Shown here: one piece after another, positions 39,251 through 48,415 of the stretch | Layout of the letters: each line of letters opens with the position of its first letter | Numbering within the stretch: position 1 is the stretch's first letter | Made by a program: the position numbers and the translations under genes | Notes under the pieces: generated by a model | The model's database searches: none | What the model saw: only the letters and a program-made list of their open reading frames with translations | What the model was told of the DNA's origin: nothing | Origin: Oleidesulfovibrio alaskensis DSM 16109 | GTDB lineage: Bacteria > Desulfobacterota > Desulfovibrionia > Desulfovibrionales > Desulfovibrionaceae | DNA: 64,000 nt | Assembly: GCF_000482745.1 (NCBI RefSeq) | Contig: NZ_KI519494.1 | Location: 565,682 to 629,681 of the forward strand | Reading direction: 5' to 3'

Positions 39251-40135
39251 CTAGGGCACATCCACCAGCGCTCCGGCATAGCCCACCACACTGTCAGTCT
39301 TTCCTGTTATATCTCCGGATGTGGCATAGCGTGTCAGGCGTGCGCCCGTGGCGCCCAGCAGGCGGCAGGCTTCCAGTGCCGCGGTCATGGGCAGCACGCC
39401 GCACATGGAAATGCGCTTCTCGCGCACCGTTGTGTACAGCCCCTGCGGGTTCAGAGCGGTAACCTGTTCCAGCGCCATGGCGTCAAGGCGGCGGGCTTCA
39501 TCCTGTGGCAGAAAGTGCGTCATGTCCGAACTGACCACCATGGCTATGCGGTTCTGCCTGCCGGGGTCTGCCGTCTGAGCCGCACGGCGTATGATCTGCG
39601 CCATTGCGGCGCCTGCGGCAGTAAGCACCGCCAGTGACGGATCGCCGATGGATACAGGCACAATACGTACGCGGGGCACGCGGAACTGCAGAAACGGCAG
39701 AACGACCTCCAGCGAGTGCTCGGCACTGTGGGCCAGCGTATCAGGCCGGGCCGGCGCGCAGAGCGCGCAGAATTCGGCGGCCAGCGCATTGTCCACGGGT
39801 ACATCACCCAGCGGGGTGCGCCAGACGCCTTCCGGCCAGACGGCAATGCCGGATCCCCTGCCGGTATGGTTGGGGCCCAGCACAAACAGCGTCTGCGGCA
39901 GCATGGCCTGCGCCAGAGTGCAACCTGCCACCGCACCCGAAAATACATAGCCCGCGTGGGGCACCATGGCGAGCAGAGTAGGCTTCTGCGGCGGTGCGGC
40001 AGCTTCGTCCAGATATGCCCGCAGCATGCTTTGCAGTTCGGCGGGCGAATCGGGGTAAAAGCGGCCTGCCACTACCGGACGGCGTATGTGCTGTGCGTCC
40101 TGCTGCCCGGATGCGGTGCTGCCGGTGGTGTTCAT
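39251..40135 (-). CDS. amrB: AmmeMemoRadiSam system protein B (MEMO1 family)
   Basis: A 294-residue protein of the MEMO family. Conserved motifs are RRPVVAGRFYPD, MVPHAGYVFSG with a metal-ligand-like His, GPNHTG, SAEHSLEVVLPFL, SSDMTHF and a Cys in RISMCGVLP. The human homologue binds copper and resembles extradiol dioxygenases; the bacterial role in the three-protein AmmeMemoRadiSam set is undefined. The AMMECR1 and radical-SAM partners are not in this window. It starts 26 bases after the giant TPR gene, suggesting co-expression. Confidence 0.92.
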   Translation of the reverse strand: MNTTGSTASGQQDAQHIRRPVVAGRFYPDSPAELQSMLRAYLDEAAAPPQKPTLLAMVPHAGYVFSGAVAGCTLAQAMLPQTLFVLGPNHTGRGSGIAVWPEGVWRTPLGDVPVDNALAAEFCALCAPARPDTLAHSAEHSLEVVLPFLQFRVPRVRIVPVSIGDPSLAVLTAAGAAMAQIIRRAAQTADPGRQNRIAMVVSSDMTHFLPQDEARRLDAMALEQVTALNPQGLYTTVREKRISMCGVLPMTAALEACRLLGATGARLTRYATSGDITGKTDSVVGYAGALVDVP

Positions 40136-40161
40136 GAGCTTTTTCCCTCTGCACCCGCGGG

Positions 40162-43100
40162 TTACAGCCTTCCCGTGGGGGAAAACTGGGCCGCGTCCTG
40201 TGAAAGTTCATGGGTTCGCAGTTCCGAAGCGGCCATGCGGCCGTACAGCGACTGCGGGTTGTTGTCCCGCAGTTCGGTCAGAATGGTGCGCCACTGCTCA
40301 ACGTCTGAAGTCTTTTTATACAGCCGTGCCAGACGGTAGCGCAGTGCAGGATAGTCCACGTCGCCCGGTTTCACATGTTCGGCGTACTGTTTGGCCCAGT
40401 CCAGCGATTCCCGTGCTCTGCCGGAGCTTTCGGTGATATCCATAAGCAGGCTCAGCAGGTCTTTGATTTTTCCGTTATCCGCCTGTGCCGGATTTTTTTC
40501 GGCCATCTCGGTAAAATTGCGCAGTGCTCCCTGTGCCAGTTTGTAGGCTTCACCAAGATCGCGGCGCTTTTCGGCATCGCGCGCAAGAAAATACTGGGTG
40601 TAGGCTTCCTGACTCTGGGGTACATCCTGATCCGTCTTCAGGCGTTTCCACAACGCCGTGGCTTCTTCGGATTCTCCCGTGTTTTCCATGGCCAGAGCAC
40701 GGGCATAATCAAGCTGGCGCTGCGCTTCCGGATTCAGTTCCCACAGCTCGGTGCGTTTTGCCAGATCTTTGATGTCGTCCCACTGTTCGTGCTGCAGGTA
40801 TATGGAAAGGGCCAGATTGAGAGCCATTTCGCTGTACCTCGGCACTTTGAGTCCGCGGAAAAACGGGTCGATGATTTCCAGAGCCTTGGCCGGATCACCC
40901 CGTTCAGACATGCTCATGCCCAGAGCGATACGGCTTTCCGGAGTCAGCTCGCCTTCCTGCCCGCGCACGATGGGAAACTGATCCCATACCTGCATTATCC
41001 GCGCGTAGTTGTTCTGGTCTATGTTGTCGGCCACCTGAATGTTAAAGGCTTTCATGGCCACTTCACGCGCACGGGGCAGCAGCTCGCCCGCGGGGTATTT
41101 TTCGGCAAAGTCCGTGGCGGCTGCCATGGCTTCGGGGTACTGCCTGTTCCACAGATACCACATGGCCAGCTTGACCTGTGCCAGCGGCGCAAGATCACTC
41201 TGCGGGTGTTCGTTGATTATTTTCAGGTAGATATCCCGAGGACGCAGAGAAAACGGCCTGTCAAACACGGTGAACATGTCACCGATGCTGGGGGTGTCGT
41301 ATATGCCTTCCTCGGCCAGACGCATGAGCGAGATCAGACCGCCGTCCCTGTCGGGAAATTTGCGCGCCGCCTCTTCATACACTTCACGGGCCGCATCGGT
41401 TTTGTCCTGCCGCAGATATATGTCGCCCAGCCTGGCCAGAATCAGGTCGGCCTCTTCACCGTCGGGATCGATGTTATAATATGTCCAGTAATGGATGCGG
41501 GCTTTTTCGTACTTCTGCATGCGGTATGACACATCGCCCATCATGTTCAGAAACGGCGGGTACTCCACATAAAAACGCGGCCAGCGTTTTTCGATGTAGT
41601 CCACAATCTGGTACGCCTGATCATAATAGCCCAGACGGTAGAGCGCACGGGCCAGCCCCACGGACGATTCGCGGACAAAACGGGAATCCGGATGGTTCTG
41701 CACCACAAACTGGAACTGGTCGGCGGCTTTCTGGTACTGGCCTTTATTGAAAAAGTGGTCGCCCCAGTAATAGTAGATGAGCGGAATATTCTCATCGTCG
41801 GGGTGTTCGCGCTTCAGTATGTTGAAATATGCTTCCGCCTCGCGGATGTTGCCTATCTTCAGGTTGATAAGCCCCATACGCAGCAGCGCGCCGGGGATGC
41901 GTTCGGAAGACAGGTTGTAGTTCATGGCCTCGGTCAGCGCGCTGGTGATGGTGTCGTAACTGGCCAGCAGGTCATCTTTTCCGCGCGAATACAGCACGTC
42001 GCTCAGCAGGTAGAGCATTTCCTCCTGCAGTTCCGGCTCCAGATCATTGCGGCGGCGCAGCTCCTCCAGAGTTTCAAGTGCGGTCTGCTGGTCGCCGTTG
42101 TTCATGGCGGCCTTGGCCCTGAAAAGCAGCTCGGCCGAAGTGGGCGGCGGGTCCACCGGGTTGCCGTCTTCGTCCACGTAGACGATTTCTTCCTGCGGGG
42201 CGGCCTTTTCCGTGCCGGAAACTTTTTCAAGCTCGCGGGGGGGCACCTGTACCGCATCACCTGAAGGGGCGGTGACACTGCCGGTGCTGACATCCGGCGC
42301 CGGAGCCTCGGGATAGGGCGGCGCTGTGCGTTCTTCCTGCGATATGGTACCGCCTGCGCTGTCACCCTGCGCCGCGGGCAGCGCAGTATCCGTCACGGGC
42401 TGACGGGCTGCGGGAGCGGCCACAGGCGGCTGTGCGGTTTGCGGTGGGGTGCTTTCCGCATTGTCTGCCTGCAGGTTTTGTGCGGCAGATGGCGCGGGTG
42501 CAGCCCCCGCCTCGTCAAGGTACGGCCCCGTGGCGGGGCCGATGACGCCGCGTACGGTATTTTCTGCCGTCTGCGGGGGAGCAGTGTCGTCCTCTGCAAC
42601 GGGCAGCACTTCCACAGGCAGGGTCAGTTTGGGCGGTACCGGTTTCCATGCTTCGGGCCCGCCGGTGTTGATGCGCGAGCGGAATGTGTACGGCACGGAA
42701 AAAAACGGCTGAGGAGCCTGTTCCTGTGTCCGCGTACCGGCGGAAGGAGCCTGTCCGCCCTGTTGCTGCATTTCCGTCGGCGTGGCGTTGACGGGTGCGG
42801 GGCTGCTCTGCGGCGTGGCATTACGGCCGGAAAGTCCGTTTTTCAGCTGGTCGTTAAGTTCGCCGGAAATTTTCTGTGCGGCTTTGATAAGGTTGTCGGC
42901 GGCTGCCTGCAGGGCGGGGCGGTCGTCCAGTGTTTCCTCCGCTACCGGTGAGGAAGGGGCGGCAGCTGCCGGCGGCTGCACAACAGGGGTGCGGGCAGTG
43001 CCGGACGGGGCTGTGCTCTGCTGTGCCGCAGGCGGAGTCAGCGCGCGTCCTGCGTTGCCGGAAGAGTTGCGGGCCGATGGTCTTTCTGCCGGAGAGGGCG

Positions 43101-43626
43101 AGGCGGCGCGGGCCGCCGGACCGGCTGGAGATGCGGTCTTTCTGCCCTGTGCGGCGGCCGCGGCAGCGGGAGGCTGTTCCGCGGGGGCGGCTTGTTCCGC
43201 CGGGCGCCAGCGTGTACCGACAGGGTCTGCAAAAAAATCGATGACAAGCCTGTTGCCCTGCCGGGGCAGCACTATGTAACCGAAGGCATCTGTGCGTGTG
43301 GCAATGGATATGGTGTTGCCGGCGCTGCGTACCGTGCCGAGCAGCGCTGCGCTGTCCGTGGCGGGGCTGCCGGCGCTACGGCTCAGCGTTTCGGGTGCGG
43401 GCAGCAGTACTGTGACGGTGCGTCTGCCGGTGCGCGAAACGGCGGCAGGGCCTACCGGCCTGTCCAGCTCTATGACCAGCCGTTCTTTTTGCGGGTGGGC
43501 GCCCCAATACCACGAAGCGGCCCTGCCTGTGGCGGGCAGAAGCAGGACAAGCCCCAGAGCGGCTGCGAGAAGCCGGATGATACCGGCGGAAAAGCTGCTG
43601 CGAATCACACCTTTCTCTTTTGCCAT
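40162..43626 (-). CDS. Large exported TPR protein with AMIN-like head and low-complexity linker
   Basis: A 1154-residue protein from MAKEKGVIRSS, with CCGGA six bases before the ATG. A signal anchor (residues 12-36, LLAAALGLVLLLPATGRA) leads to an AMIN-like beta domain (about 40-135). Next is a roughly 350-residue Pro/Ala/Thr/Gln-rich disordered linker, then about 650 residues of TPR-type helical pairs from about residue 505 (for example DVLYSRGKDDLL, AEAYFNILKREHPDD, KAADQFQFVVQNHPDS). It is probably a periplasmic or membrane-anchored scaffold. It sits between a sigma-54 activator and amrB on the same strand. I know no function for it; a surface-structure or secretion assembly role is speculation. 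Confidence 0.85.
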   Translation of the reverse strand: MAKEKGVIRSSFSAGIIRLLAAALGLVLLLPATGRAASWYWGAHPQKERLVIELDRPVGPAAVSRTGRRTVTVLLPAPETLSRSAGSPATDSAALLGTVRSAGNTISIATRTDAFGYIVLPRQGNRLVIDFFADPVGTRWRPAEQAAPAEQPPAAAAAAQGRKTASPAGPAARAASPSPAERPSARNSSGNAGRALTPPAAQQSTAPSGTARTPVVQPPAAAAPSSPVAEETLDDRPALQAAADNLIKAAQKISGELNDQLKNGLSGRNATPQSSPAPVNATPTEMQQQGGQAPSAGTRTQEQAPQPFFSVPYTFRSRINTGGPEAWKPVPPKLTLPVEVLPVAEDDTAPPQTAENTVRGVIGPATGPYLDEAGAAPAPSAAQNLQADNAESTPPQTAQPPVAAPAARQPVTDTALPAAQGDSAGGTISQEERTAPPYPEAPAPDVSTGSVTAPSGDAVQVPPRELEKVSGTEKAAPQEEIVYVDEDGNPVDPPPTSAELLFRAKAAMNNGDQQTALETLEELRRRNDLEPELQEEMLYLLSDVLYSRGKDDLLASYDTITSALTEAMNYNLSSERIPGALLRMGLINLKIGNIREAEAYFNILKREHPDDENIPLIYYYWGDHFFNKGQYQKAADQFQFVVQNHPDSRFVRESSVGLARALYRLGYYDQAYQIVDYIEKRWPRFYVEYPPFLNMMGDVSYRMQKYEKARIHYWTYYNIDPDGEEADLILARLGDIYLRQDKTDAAREVYEEAARKFPDRDGGLISLMRLAEEGIYDTPSIGDMFTVFDRPFSLRPRDIYLKIINEHPQSDLAPLAQVKLAMWYLWNRQYPEAMAAATDFAEKYPAGELLPRAREVAMKAFNIQVADNIDQNNYARIMQVWDQFPIVRGQEGELTPESRIALGMSMSERGDPAKALEIIDPFFRGLKVPRYSEMALNLALSIYLQHEQWDDIKDLAKRTELWELNPEAQRQLDYARALAMENTGESEEATALWKRLKTDQDVPQSQEAYTQYFLARDAEKRRDLGEAYKLAQGALRNFTEMAEKNPAQADNGKIKDLLSLLMDITESSGRARESLDWAKQYAEHVKPGDVDYPALRYRLARLYKKTSDVEQWRTILTELRDNNPQSLYGRMAASELRTHELSQDAAQFSPTGRL

Positions 43627-43866
43627 ATTCCGGACCGCAGGGGGCGGGTGCCGGATTGTGTGCAGCGGGCTGCGGAGGTTGCCGGTCTGCCGCGCTGCCA
43701 GTGCAGGGATGCAAAAGGCGTGCAATGACCGGAGGATGATGCCGCAGCGTCTGCCGTGTGCCTGCCGTCGCTGCGGGCCCGCGGTATTCGGTCAGACGGC
43801 GGGGGCTGCAACCGCCGCCTGCAGCCGGATATATGCCGGCGGCGTAATAACGGCCGTGTGCCGGAA

Positions 43867-44892
43867 TTATTTGTCCAGCTGACGTTTTTTCAATTTTTCG
43901 ATGAGGGTTGTCCGCTTTACCCCCAGTATTTCAGCGGCCTGATTTTTGACGCCGTCCGCTTTTTCCAGTGCTTCCAGCAGCAGGCGTTCCTCCACGGTGT
44001 CTATGAACTGTTTCAGGTCCATCCCGCGCTGCTGCATGTCTTCGATGCGCGGCCACGCAAAGCCTTGCGGTGCCGGCGCGGGGGCCGGTTCGGGCACTTC
44101 GGGCAGCTGTGCCACATCTCCCACTGCGTCCAGAATTTTGCGGGGCAGGTCGTGGGGGCGCACGCTGTCTTCGTCGCACAGTATGCTCAGCCGCTCCATG
44201 AAGTTTTCCAGCTCACGCACGTTGCCCGGCCACGGGTAGGCCGCCAGAATGCGCCGGATGCCGTCGTCCAGCCGGAGAGCCGTGCGTCCTTTGCTGCGGC
44301 AGAATTTGCACAGGAAGTGCTCTGAAAGCATGAGAATGTCCGCGCCGCGTTCGCGCAGCGGAGGCAGGTGCAGCGGAATGACGTTGAGGCGGTAGTACAG
44401 GTCTTCGCGGAACCGGCCTTCGCGGACTTCTGTTTCCAGATCGCGGTTGGTGGCCGCCACTATGCGTACATCGACTTTGCGGGTGGCTGTGGCGCCGACG
44501 CGCTCGATTTCTTTTTCCTGCAATACGCGAAGTATCTTGACCTGCAGCGTCAGGTCCATCTCGCCTATTTCGTCCAGAAAAATAGTGCCGCCGTCCGCCA
44601 CTTCAAAGCGGCCGGGACGCGTGCGGATGGCGTGGGTGAAGGCTCCCTTTTCGTGTCCGAAGAGTTCAGATTCGAGCAGCTCGCGCGGAATGGCGCCGCA
44701 GTTTATGGGCACAAAAGGTTTGTCCGCGCGCTGGCTGTTCATATGCAGCGCACGGACAAGCAGCTCTTTACCGGTACCGGATTCTCCGGTGACCAGCACT
44801 GTGCTGTCGGTGGGTGCCACTTTGGCGAGTACGCGAAAAAGATCTCTGAGCGAAGAGCTTTGCCCGATAATGCCGGCTGTCTTTAGCTCCAT
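43867..44892 (-). CDS. Sigma-54-dependent activator without receiver domain
   Basis: A 341-residue enhancer-binding protein starting MELKTAGIIGQS, with GGAGG upstream. The AAA+ domain starts at once, with Walker A GESGTGKE, Walker B TIFLDEIGEM and sensor VAATNRD. The sigma-54 contact loop reads GAFTHA instead of the usual GAFTGA. A Fis-type HTH at the C-terminus (NQAAEILGVKRTTLIEKLKK) binds DNA. With no input domain, activity is probably set by abundance or a partner protein, like PspF or FleQ-type regulators. Neighbours are a flagellar-rod-like gene upstream and the TPR/amrB genes downstream, its possible targets. Confidence 0.93.
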   Translation of the reverse strand: MELKTAGIIGQSSSLRDLFRVLAKVAPTDSTVLVTGESGTGKELLVRALHMNSQRADKPFVPINCGAIPRELLESELFGHEKGAFTHAIRTRPGRFEVADGGTIFLDEIGEMDLTLQVKILRVLQEKEIERVGATATRKVDVRIVAATNRDLETEVREGRFREDLYYRLNVIPLHLPPLRERGADILMLSEHFLCKFCRSKGRTALRLDDGIRRILAAYPWPGNVRELENFMERLSILCDEDSVRPHDLPRKILDAVGDVAQLPEVPEPAPAPAPQGFAWPRIEDMQQRGMDLKQFIDTVEERLLLEALEKADGVKNQAAEILGVKRTTLIEKLKKRQLDK

Positions 44893-44931
44893 TGAGCCTC
44901 CGAACCCGCATGACTGCTGCGGGGAAATGGT

Positions 44932-44960
44932 ATCACAGGTATCACATCGATGCGTGTCAA
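44932..44960 (-). promoter_or_regulatory. Candidate promoter for the sigma-54 activator gene
   Basis: On the minus strand TTGACA (44960-44955), 17 bases, TGTGAT (44937-44932). The -10 lies in a short direct repeat (GTGATACC and TGTGATACC), which could be a regulator site. Confidence 0.45.
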
Positions 44961-45035
44961 AAATATGACGCAAAGTCAACCCAAATCAGAAAAAATCACG
45001 GGAAGCCGGAGGGCTGGAACAAGGGACCGGAAAGA

Positions 45036-45413
45036 TCAGACCATTTCGTCGATGAACGTGCCTGTCATTTCGTCCTGCGCGCGTATGGCCGCCGCGTTGG
45101 CTTCGTAGGCGCGCTGGTTTTCCATCATGGTCACGCTTTCACGCACCAGATCGGTGTCGCTGGGGGCTGCCGGTTCCTGCGCGCCATGTGTCTCTGCATT
45201 GAGAGCCTGCTCGCGCCGCAGTTCGTCCATGGCCTGAGACTCTTGCCTGCGGCGGATGTCGGCCACCTGTACGCCCTGATCCTGCGGGCCGGTTTCCAGA
45301 ACCACTTCCCGCGATCTGAAGCCGTCGGTGGATGCATTGGCAATGTTGTCGGCAGTAACCGCCTGACGCATGGAAAAGGCGTTGAGCGCCTGAAGATTGC
45401 TTTCTATCCGCAT
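45036..45413 (-). CDS. Flagellar basal-body rod family protein
   Basis: A 125-residue protein starting MRIESNLQALNAF after AAAGGAGG. The conserved N-terminal rod motif is VTADNIANASTDGFRSREVV, and the C-terminal heptad helix VTMMENQRAYEANAAAI matches FlgB/FlgC/FlgG-type axial proteins. Its length is close to FlgC, but the middle is diverged and no other flagellar gene is near, so it may be an accessory or paralogous rod protein. It is the gene before the sigma-54 activator. Confidence 0.82.
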   Translation of the reverse strand: MRIESNLQALNAFSMRQAVTADNIANASTDGFRSREVVLETGPQDQGVQVADIRRRQESQAMDELRREQALNAETHGAQEPAAPSDTDLVRESVTMMENQRAYEANAAAIRAQDEMTGTFIDEMV

Positions 45414-45523
45414 GGCTCTGCCCTCCTTTGTGCAGAGTATAGCCACGGCTCTGCAGTTTGTCGATGCGTCTTATGCAGCCCGTTGATTATATAACAAGTG
45501 TTTGCGGCATGCAGACAAGACAA

Positions 45524-45558
45524 GGCGCAGACTGCCGGTGTGTGCCGGTGACTGCGCC
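45524..45558 (-). terminator. Probable terminator after folE2
   Basis: GGCGCAG and CTGCGCC arms with an internal CCGG self-pairing, followed on the minus strand by TTGTCTTGTC. The U tract is interrupted. Confidence 0.45.
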
Positions 45559-45619
45559 TGATGGTTGTGCTGCGCCGCTGTCTGCTGCCGGTGCGGTGCT
45601 GCGTACCGGCAGCGGCAGG

Positions 45620-46390
45620 CTATTTGTGTTTTTCAATACGGGCGAATGCGCTGTGGTTGTGTATGGACTCTATGCTTTCCACCTCGACCCGGAACCACGA
45701 CACACTGGGATGGGCTTCCAGCTGCTGGGCCGCAGCGCGCACCACGTCTTCCACAAAAGTGGGATGGGCGAATGCGTCTTCGGTGACGAACTTTTCATCT
45801 TCGCGTTTAAGCAGCGTATACACCGGCGAAGAGGCGGAGCGTTCCGCCAGTTCGATGAATTCTTCCAGCCAGCAGAATTCCTTCATGCGCAGCGAGATGC
45901 GCACCAGTGCACGCTGGCTGTGGGCGCCTTCGTCGCTTATGGCTTTTGAGCAGGGGCAAACCGTCATGACAGGCACTTCCACATCAAGCATCATGGCGGG
46001 TCTGCCGTCGGCCAGTTCACCCGTAAGGCAGCAGTTGTAGCTTACAAGCCCGGGGCTGCCGGTTGCCGGTGCTTTTTTGGCGATGAAGTAGGGAAAACGG
46101 AAATGCACATGGGCTTTTCTGGCCTGCAGCCGCGTTTTCACATCTTCCAGCAGGCTTTTGATGGTACGGTAGTTCAGGTGTTCGTCCCAGTGAGCCAGCG
46201 CTTCGACAAAGCGGCTCATATGGGTGCCCTTGAAACGTGCCGGCAGCTCGACCCCGATATCCACCACGGCCACGGTATGCTGGTGTCCGTTGGCCCTGTC
46301 GCTGACAATAAGCGGCAGATGCAGGCTTTTTACACCCACGGTGTCAATGGCGAGAGGAACCTGCGAAGGGCTGTTCTGTACGTCTTCCAT
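45620..46390 (-). CDS. folE2: GTP cyclohydrolase FolE2 (type IB)
   Basis: This 256-residue enzyme converts GTP to dihydroneopterin triphosphate, the first step towards folate and, in many bacteria, queuosine. FolE2 signatures are the metal/catalytic Cys in [17 protein letters not shown] and the [14 protein letters not shown] segment. FolE2 can use metals other than zinc, so linkage with nikR upstream on the same strand (149 bases away) may not be accidental, but no direct regulation is shown by the sequence. Confidence 0.95.
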
Positions 46391-46480
46391 AATTTTTCCG
46401 GTTAGTCTGTTAGCGTGTTGCGTGCCGTGCCGAAAAGAAAAAACACCAAAAACCCCGGCCTTGCGCCCGGAGCTGCTGCC

Positions 46481-46545
46481 GGATCAGAGGCGGACCAGAG
46501 GCGGATCAGATCCGGACCAGAGGCGCATCAGAGCCGGATCAGGCC
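46481..46545 (-). repeat. Six imperfect 11-bp tandem repeats at the end of nikR
   Basis: Units of the form GGAYCAGAGGC at 46481, 46492, 46503, 46514, 46525 and 46536 run from the nikR-folE2 gap into the last codons of nikR. The stop codon of nikR falls in the final unit, so repeat-number change could alter the extreme C-terminus or the spacing to folE2. Confidence 0.8.
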
Positions 46546-46958
46546 AGATCCTGTCCGGTGGTGGTCAGGCTCAGTTTGCCGTGTTTTACGCCGCGGGTGG
46601 ATGTCAGCCTCTGGGCGAGGTTGCGCACGCGTTCTGCGGGGCCTTTGAGCACCAGCACTTCCAGGCAGTTGTCATGGTCAAGATGCACATGCAGCGTGGT
46701 GATGATGAGATCGTGCTCATCGTGCTGTATTTCTGTCAGCCGCTGCTGCAGGTCGCTTTTGTGATGATCGAAAACCAGTGTCAGGGTTCCCGCTATATCC
46801 CGTCCGGTATCTTCCCATTCCTGCTGGACAAGCGTGTTGCGGATGAGATCGCGGATTGCTTCCGAGCGGGTCTGATAGCAGCGTTCATCACACAGGGCGT
46901 CGAATTTTTCCAGCAGGTCGGAGTCCAGTGAAACGCCGAATCGGATGGTCTGGCCCAT
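46539..46958 (-). CDS. nikR: Nickel-responsive regulator NikR
   Basis: A 139-residue ribbon-helix-helix repressor ([16 protein letters not shown]) with an ACT-like metal domain. The nickel ligands are present as His in DEHDLI, then H-V-H and Cys in [13 protein letters not shown], the H-x13-H-x-H-x5-C pattern of NikR. It represses nickel uptake or activates nickel-dependent genes, presumably hydrogenase supply in this organism. No nickel transporter of nik type is adjacent. It follows a methyltransferase gene by 55 bases. I could not find a GTATGA-type palindrome at its own promoter. Confidence 0.95.
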
Positions 46959-47013
46959 AAGTTGCTCCTTGTGGTGATGCGTCTGGCGGACGGTGCCGCA
47001 AAGCGGTGCAGAG

Positions 47014-47727
47014 TCAGCGTGCGCGGCCTGCGCCGGAGGCGCCGCGGGTCAGTTCCCACAGGCGGACGGGCACCGGACATGTCTGTTCGTACAGGGCAGG
47101 GGTGGGCCGGTCTGCCAGCAGGCGGGACCGCCAGCCGCGTTCCTGCAGCGCTGTCTGGAAAAACTTGTACACACTTCGGCCCGGTTCCGCCAGCCATGCG
47201 CGTCCGTGCGGGGAAAGAACATGGTCTATGCAGTCGAGTACGGGGCCAACAAAGCGTTTTTCGTACATTATGTCACCGCCCCACACCATGTCGATACTGC
47301 GGCGCCGTATGGCCGGATGCCGCCAGTCCATGACTGTCCACAGCGGTGCCGCTTCGTGCGGTATGCCGTTAAGGCGCACGTTGCGGCGCGCAAAGCGCAG
47401 CGCCTGCTCCTCGTAGTCCATGCCGATGACTCTGGCTCCGGCCCATGCTCCTGCAAGGGCAGTCAGCCCCAGCCCGCAGCCCATGTCCAGACACACTCTG
47501 CCATTCAGTTCGTGCCGCGCGGCATGAATCTGTTCCGCCAGAGCAATGCTGGAGGGCCAAAGTTCGGTCCAGTAGGGCAGGCGTTCGTCGTCGTCCAGAT
47601 CGGCTTCGGACATGGCCTGCCACAGCGTTTCCAGATCGGCGGCGCGCTCCAGCGTCCAGGTGCGTCCGCATATGCGTACTGTGACGCTGGGGGTATAGCC
47701 GGTAAGTCGTCTTGTGGGGTTTGTCAT
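47014..47727 (-). CDS. Class I SAM methyltransferase of the METTL20/METTL21-like group
   Basis: A 237-residue methyltransferase. The SAM-binding glycine loop is [20 protein letters not shown], followed by acidic [11 protein letters not shown]. The preceding [18 protein letters not shown] motif is typical of protein-lysine methyltransferases of the METTL20/21 (methyltransferase-16) family, which modify ETF-beta, EF1A or similar proteins. The post-motif [10 protein letters not shown] replaces the usual DxxY. The substrate is unknown; it is divergent from bioY and upstream of nikR. Confidence 0.83.
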
Positions 47728-47872
47728 GGTTCTCCGCAGGGCAGGATAGTTACCCCATGCCGGACATCACGTCCAGTACGGCGGCGGGTGCATTGACCGC
47801 GCAGAGCCCTGCCGCTAACATGTGCCTCTGCGCCGCGGGTTCCGTGCGGCAGTCTTTTTTCCGGAGATATTC

Positions 47873-48415
47873 ATGAATGATTCGCCGCTGTCGTCGCTGC
47901 ACCGCATGGTGTGGCTTTCTTTGCTGGCCGCACTGATTGCCGCCGGAGCCTTTATGTACGTGCCGGTGGGCCCTGTGCCCATGACCCTGCAGGTATACTT
48001 TGTGCTGCTGGCCGGTTTTGTGCTGGGCCCGGTGCACGGTATGCTCGCGGTGCTGCTGTATGTGCTGGCCGGAGCCGTGGGGCTGCCTGTTTTTTCCGGA
48101 GGCCGGTCCGGTTTTGCGCATCTGCTTGGTCCCACCGGAGGTTTTCTGGCTGGTTTTGCTGTGTCTGCATGGGCCTGCGGACTGCTGGGCGCGGGGCGGC
48201 GGCTGCCTTTTGTGCTGCAGCTTGCCGGTGCGCTGGCTGCACTGGCGCTTACCTATCTGCTGGGCACCTTGCGGCTTGCCGCGCTGCTGGACATGAAATT
48301 GACAGGGGCTGTGTCTGTGGCTGTTATTCCCTTTCTGGCAGGTGACTGCCTGAAAGCTCTTGCCGCGGTGCTTTCGTACCGCTTTCTTCTGACCAGAAGG
48401 TTGCTGCCGCAGTGA
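47873..48415 (+). CDS. bioY: Biotin transporter substrate-binding S component BioY
   Basis: A 180-residue, six-helix protein from MNDSPLSSLHR with CGGAG upstream. The BioY signatures are VPVGPVPMTLQVYFVLLAG near residue 30 and GPTGGFLAGF near residue 90. BioY binds biotin and docks to an EcfT/ATPase module. It overlaps the following ATPase start by four bases (GTGA), and no T-component gene is adjacent. Confidence 0.94.
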   Translation: MNDSPLSSLHRMVWLSLLAALIAAGAFMYVPVGPVPMTLQVYFVLLAGFVLGPVHGMLAVLLYVLAGAVGLPVFSGGRSGFAHLLGPTGGFLAGFAVSAWACGLLGAGRRLPFVLQLAGALAALALTYLLGTLRLAALLDMKLTGAVSVAVIPFLAGDCLKALAAVLSYRFLLTRRLLPQ

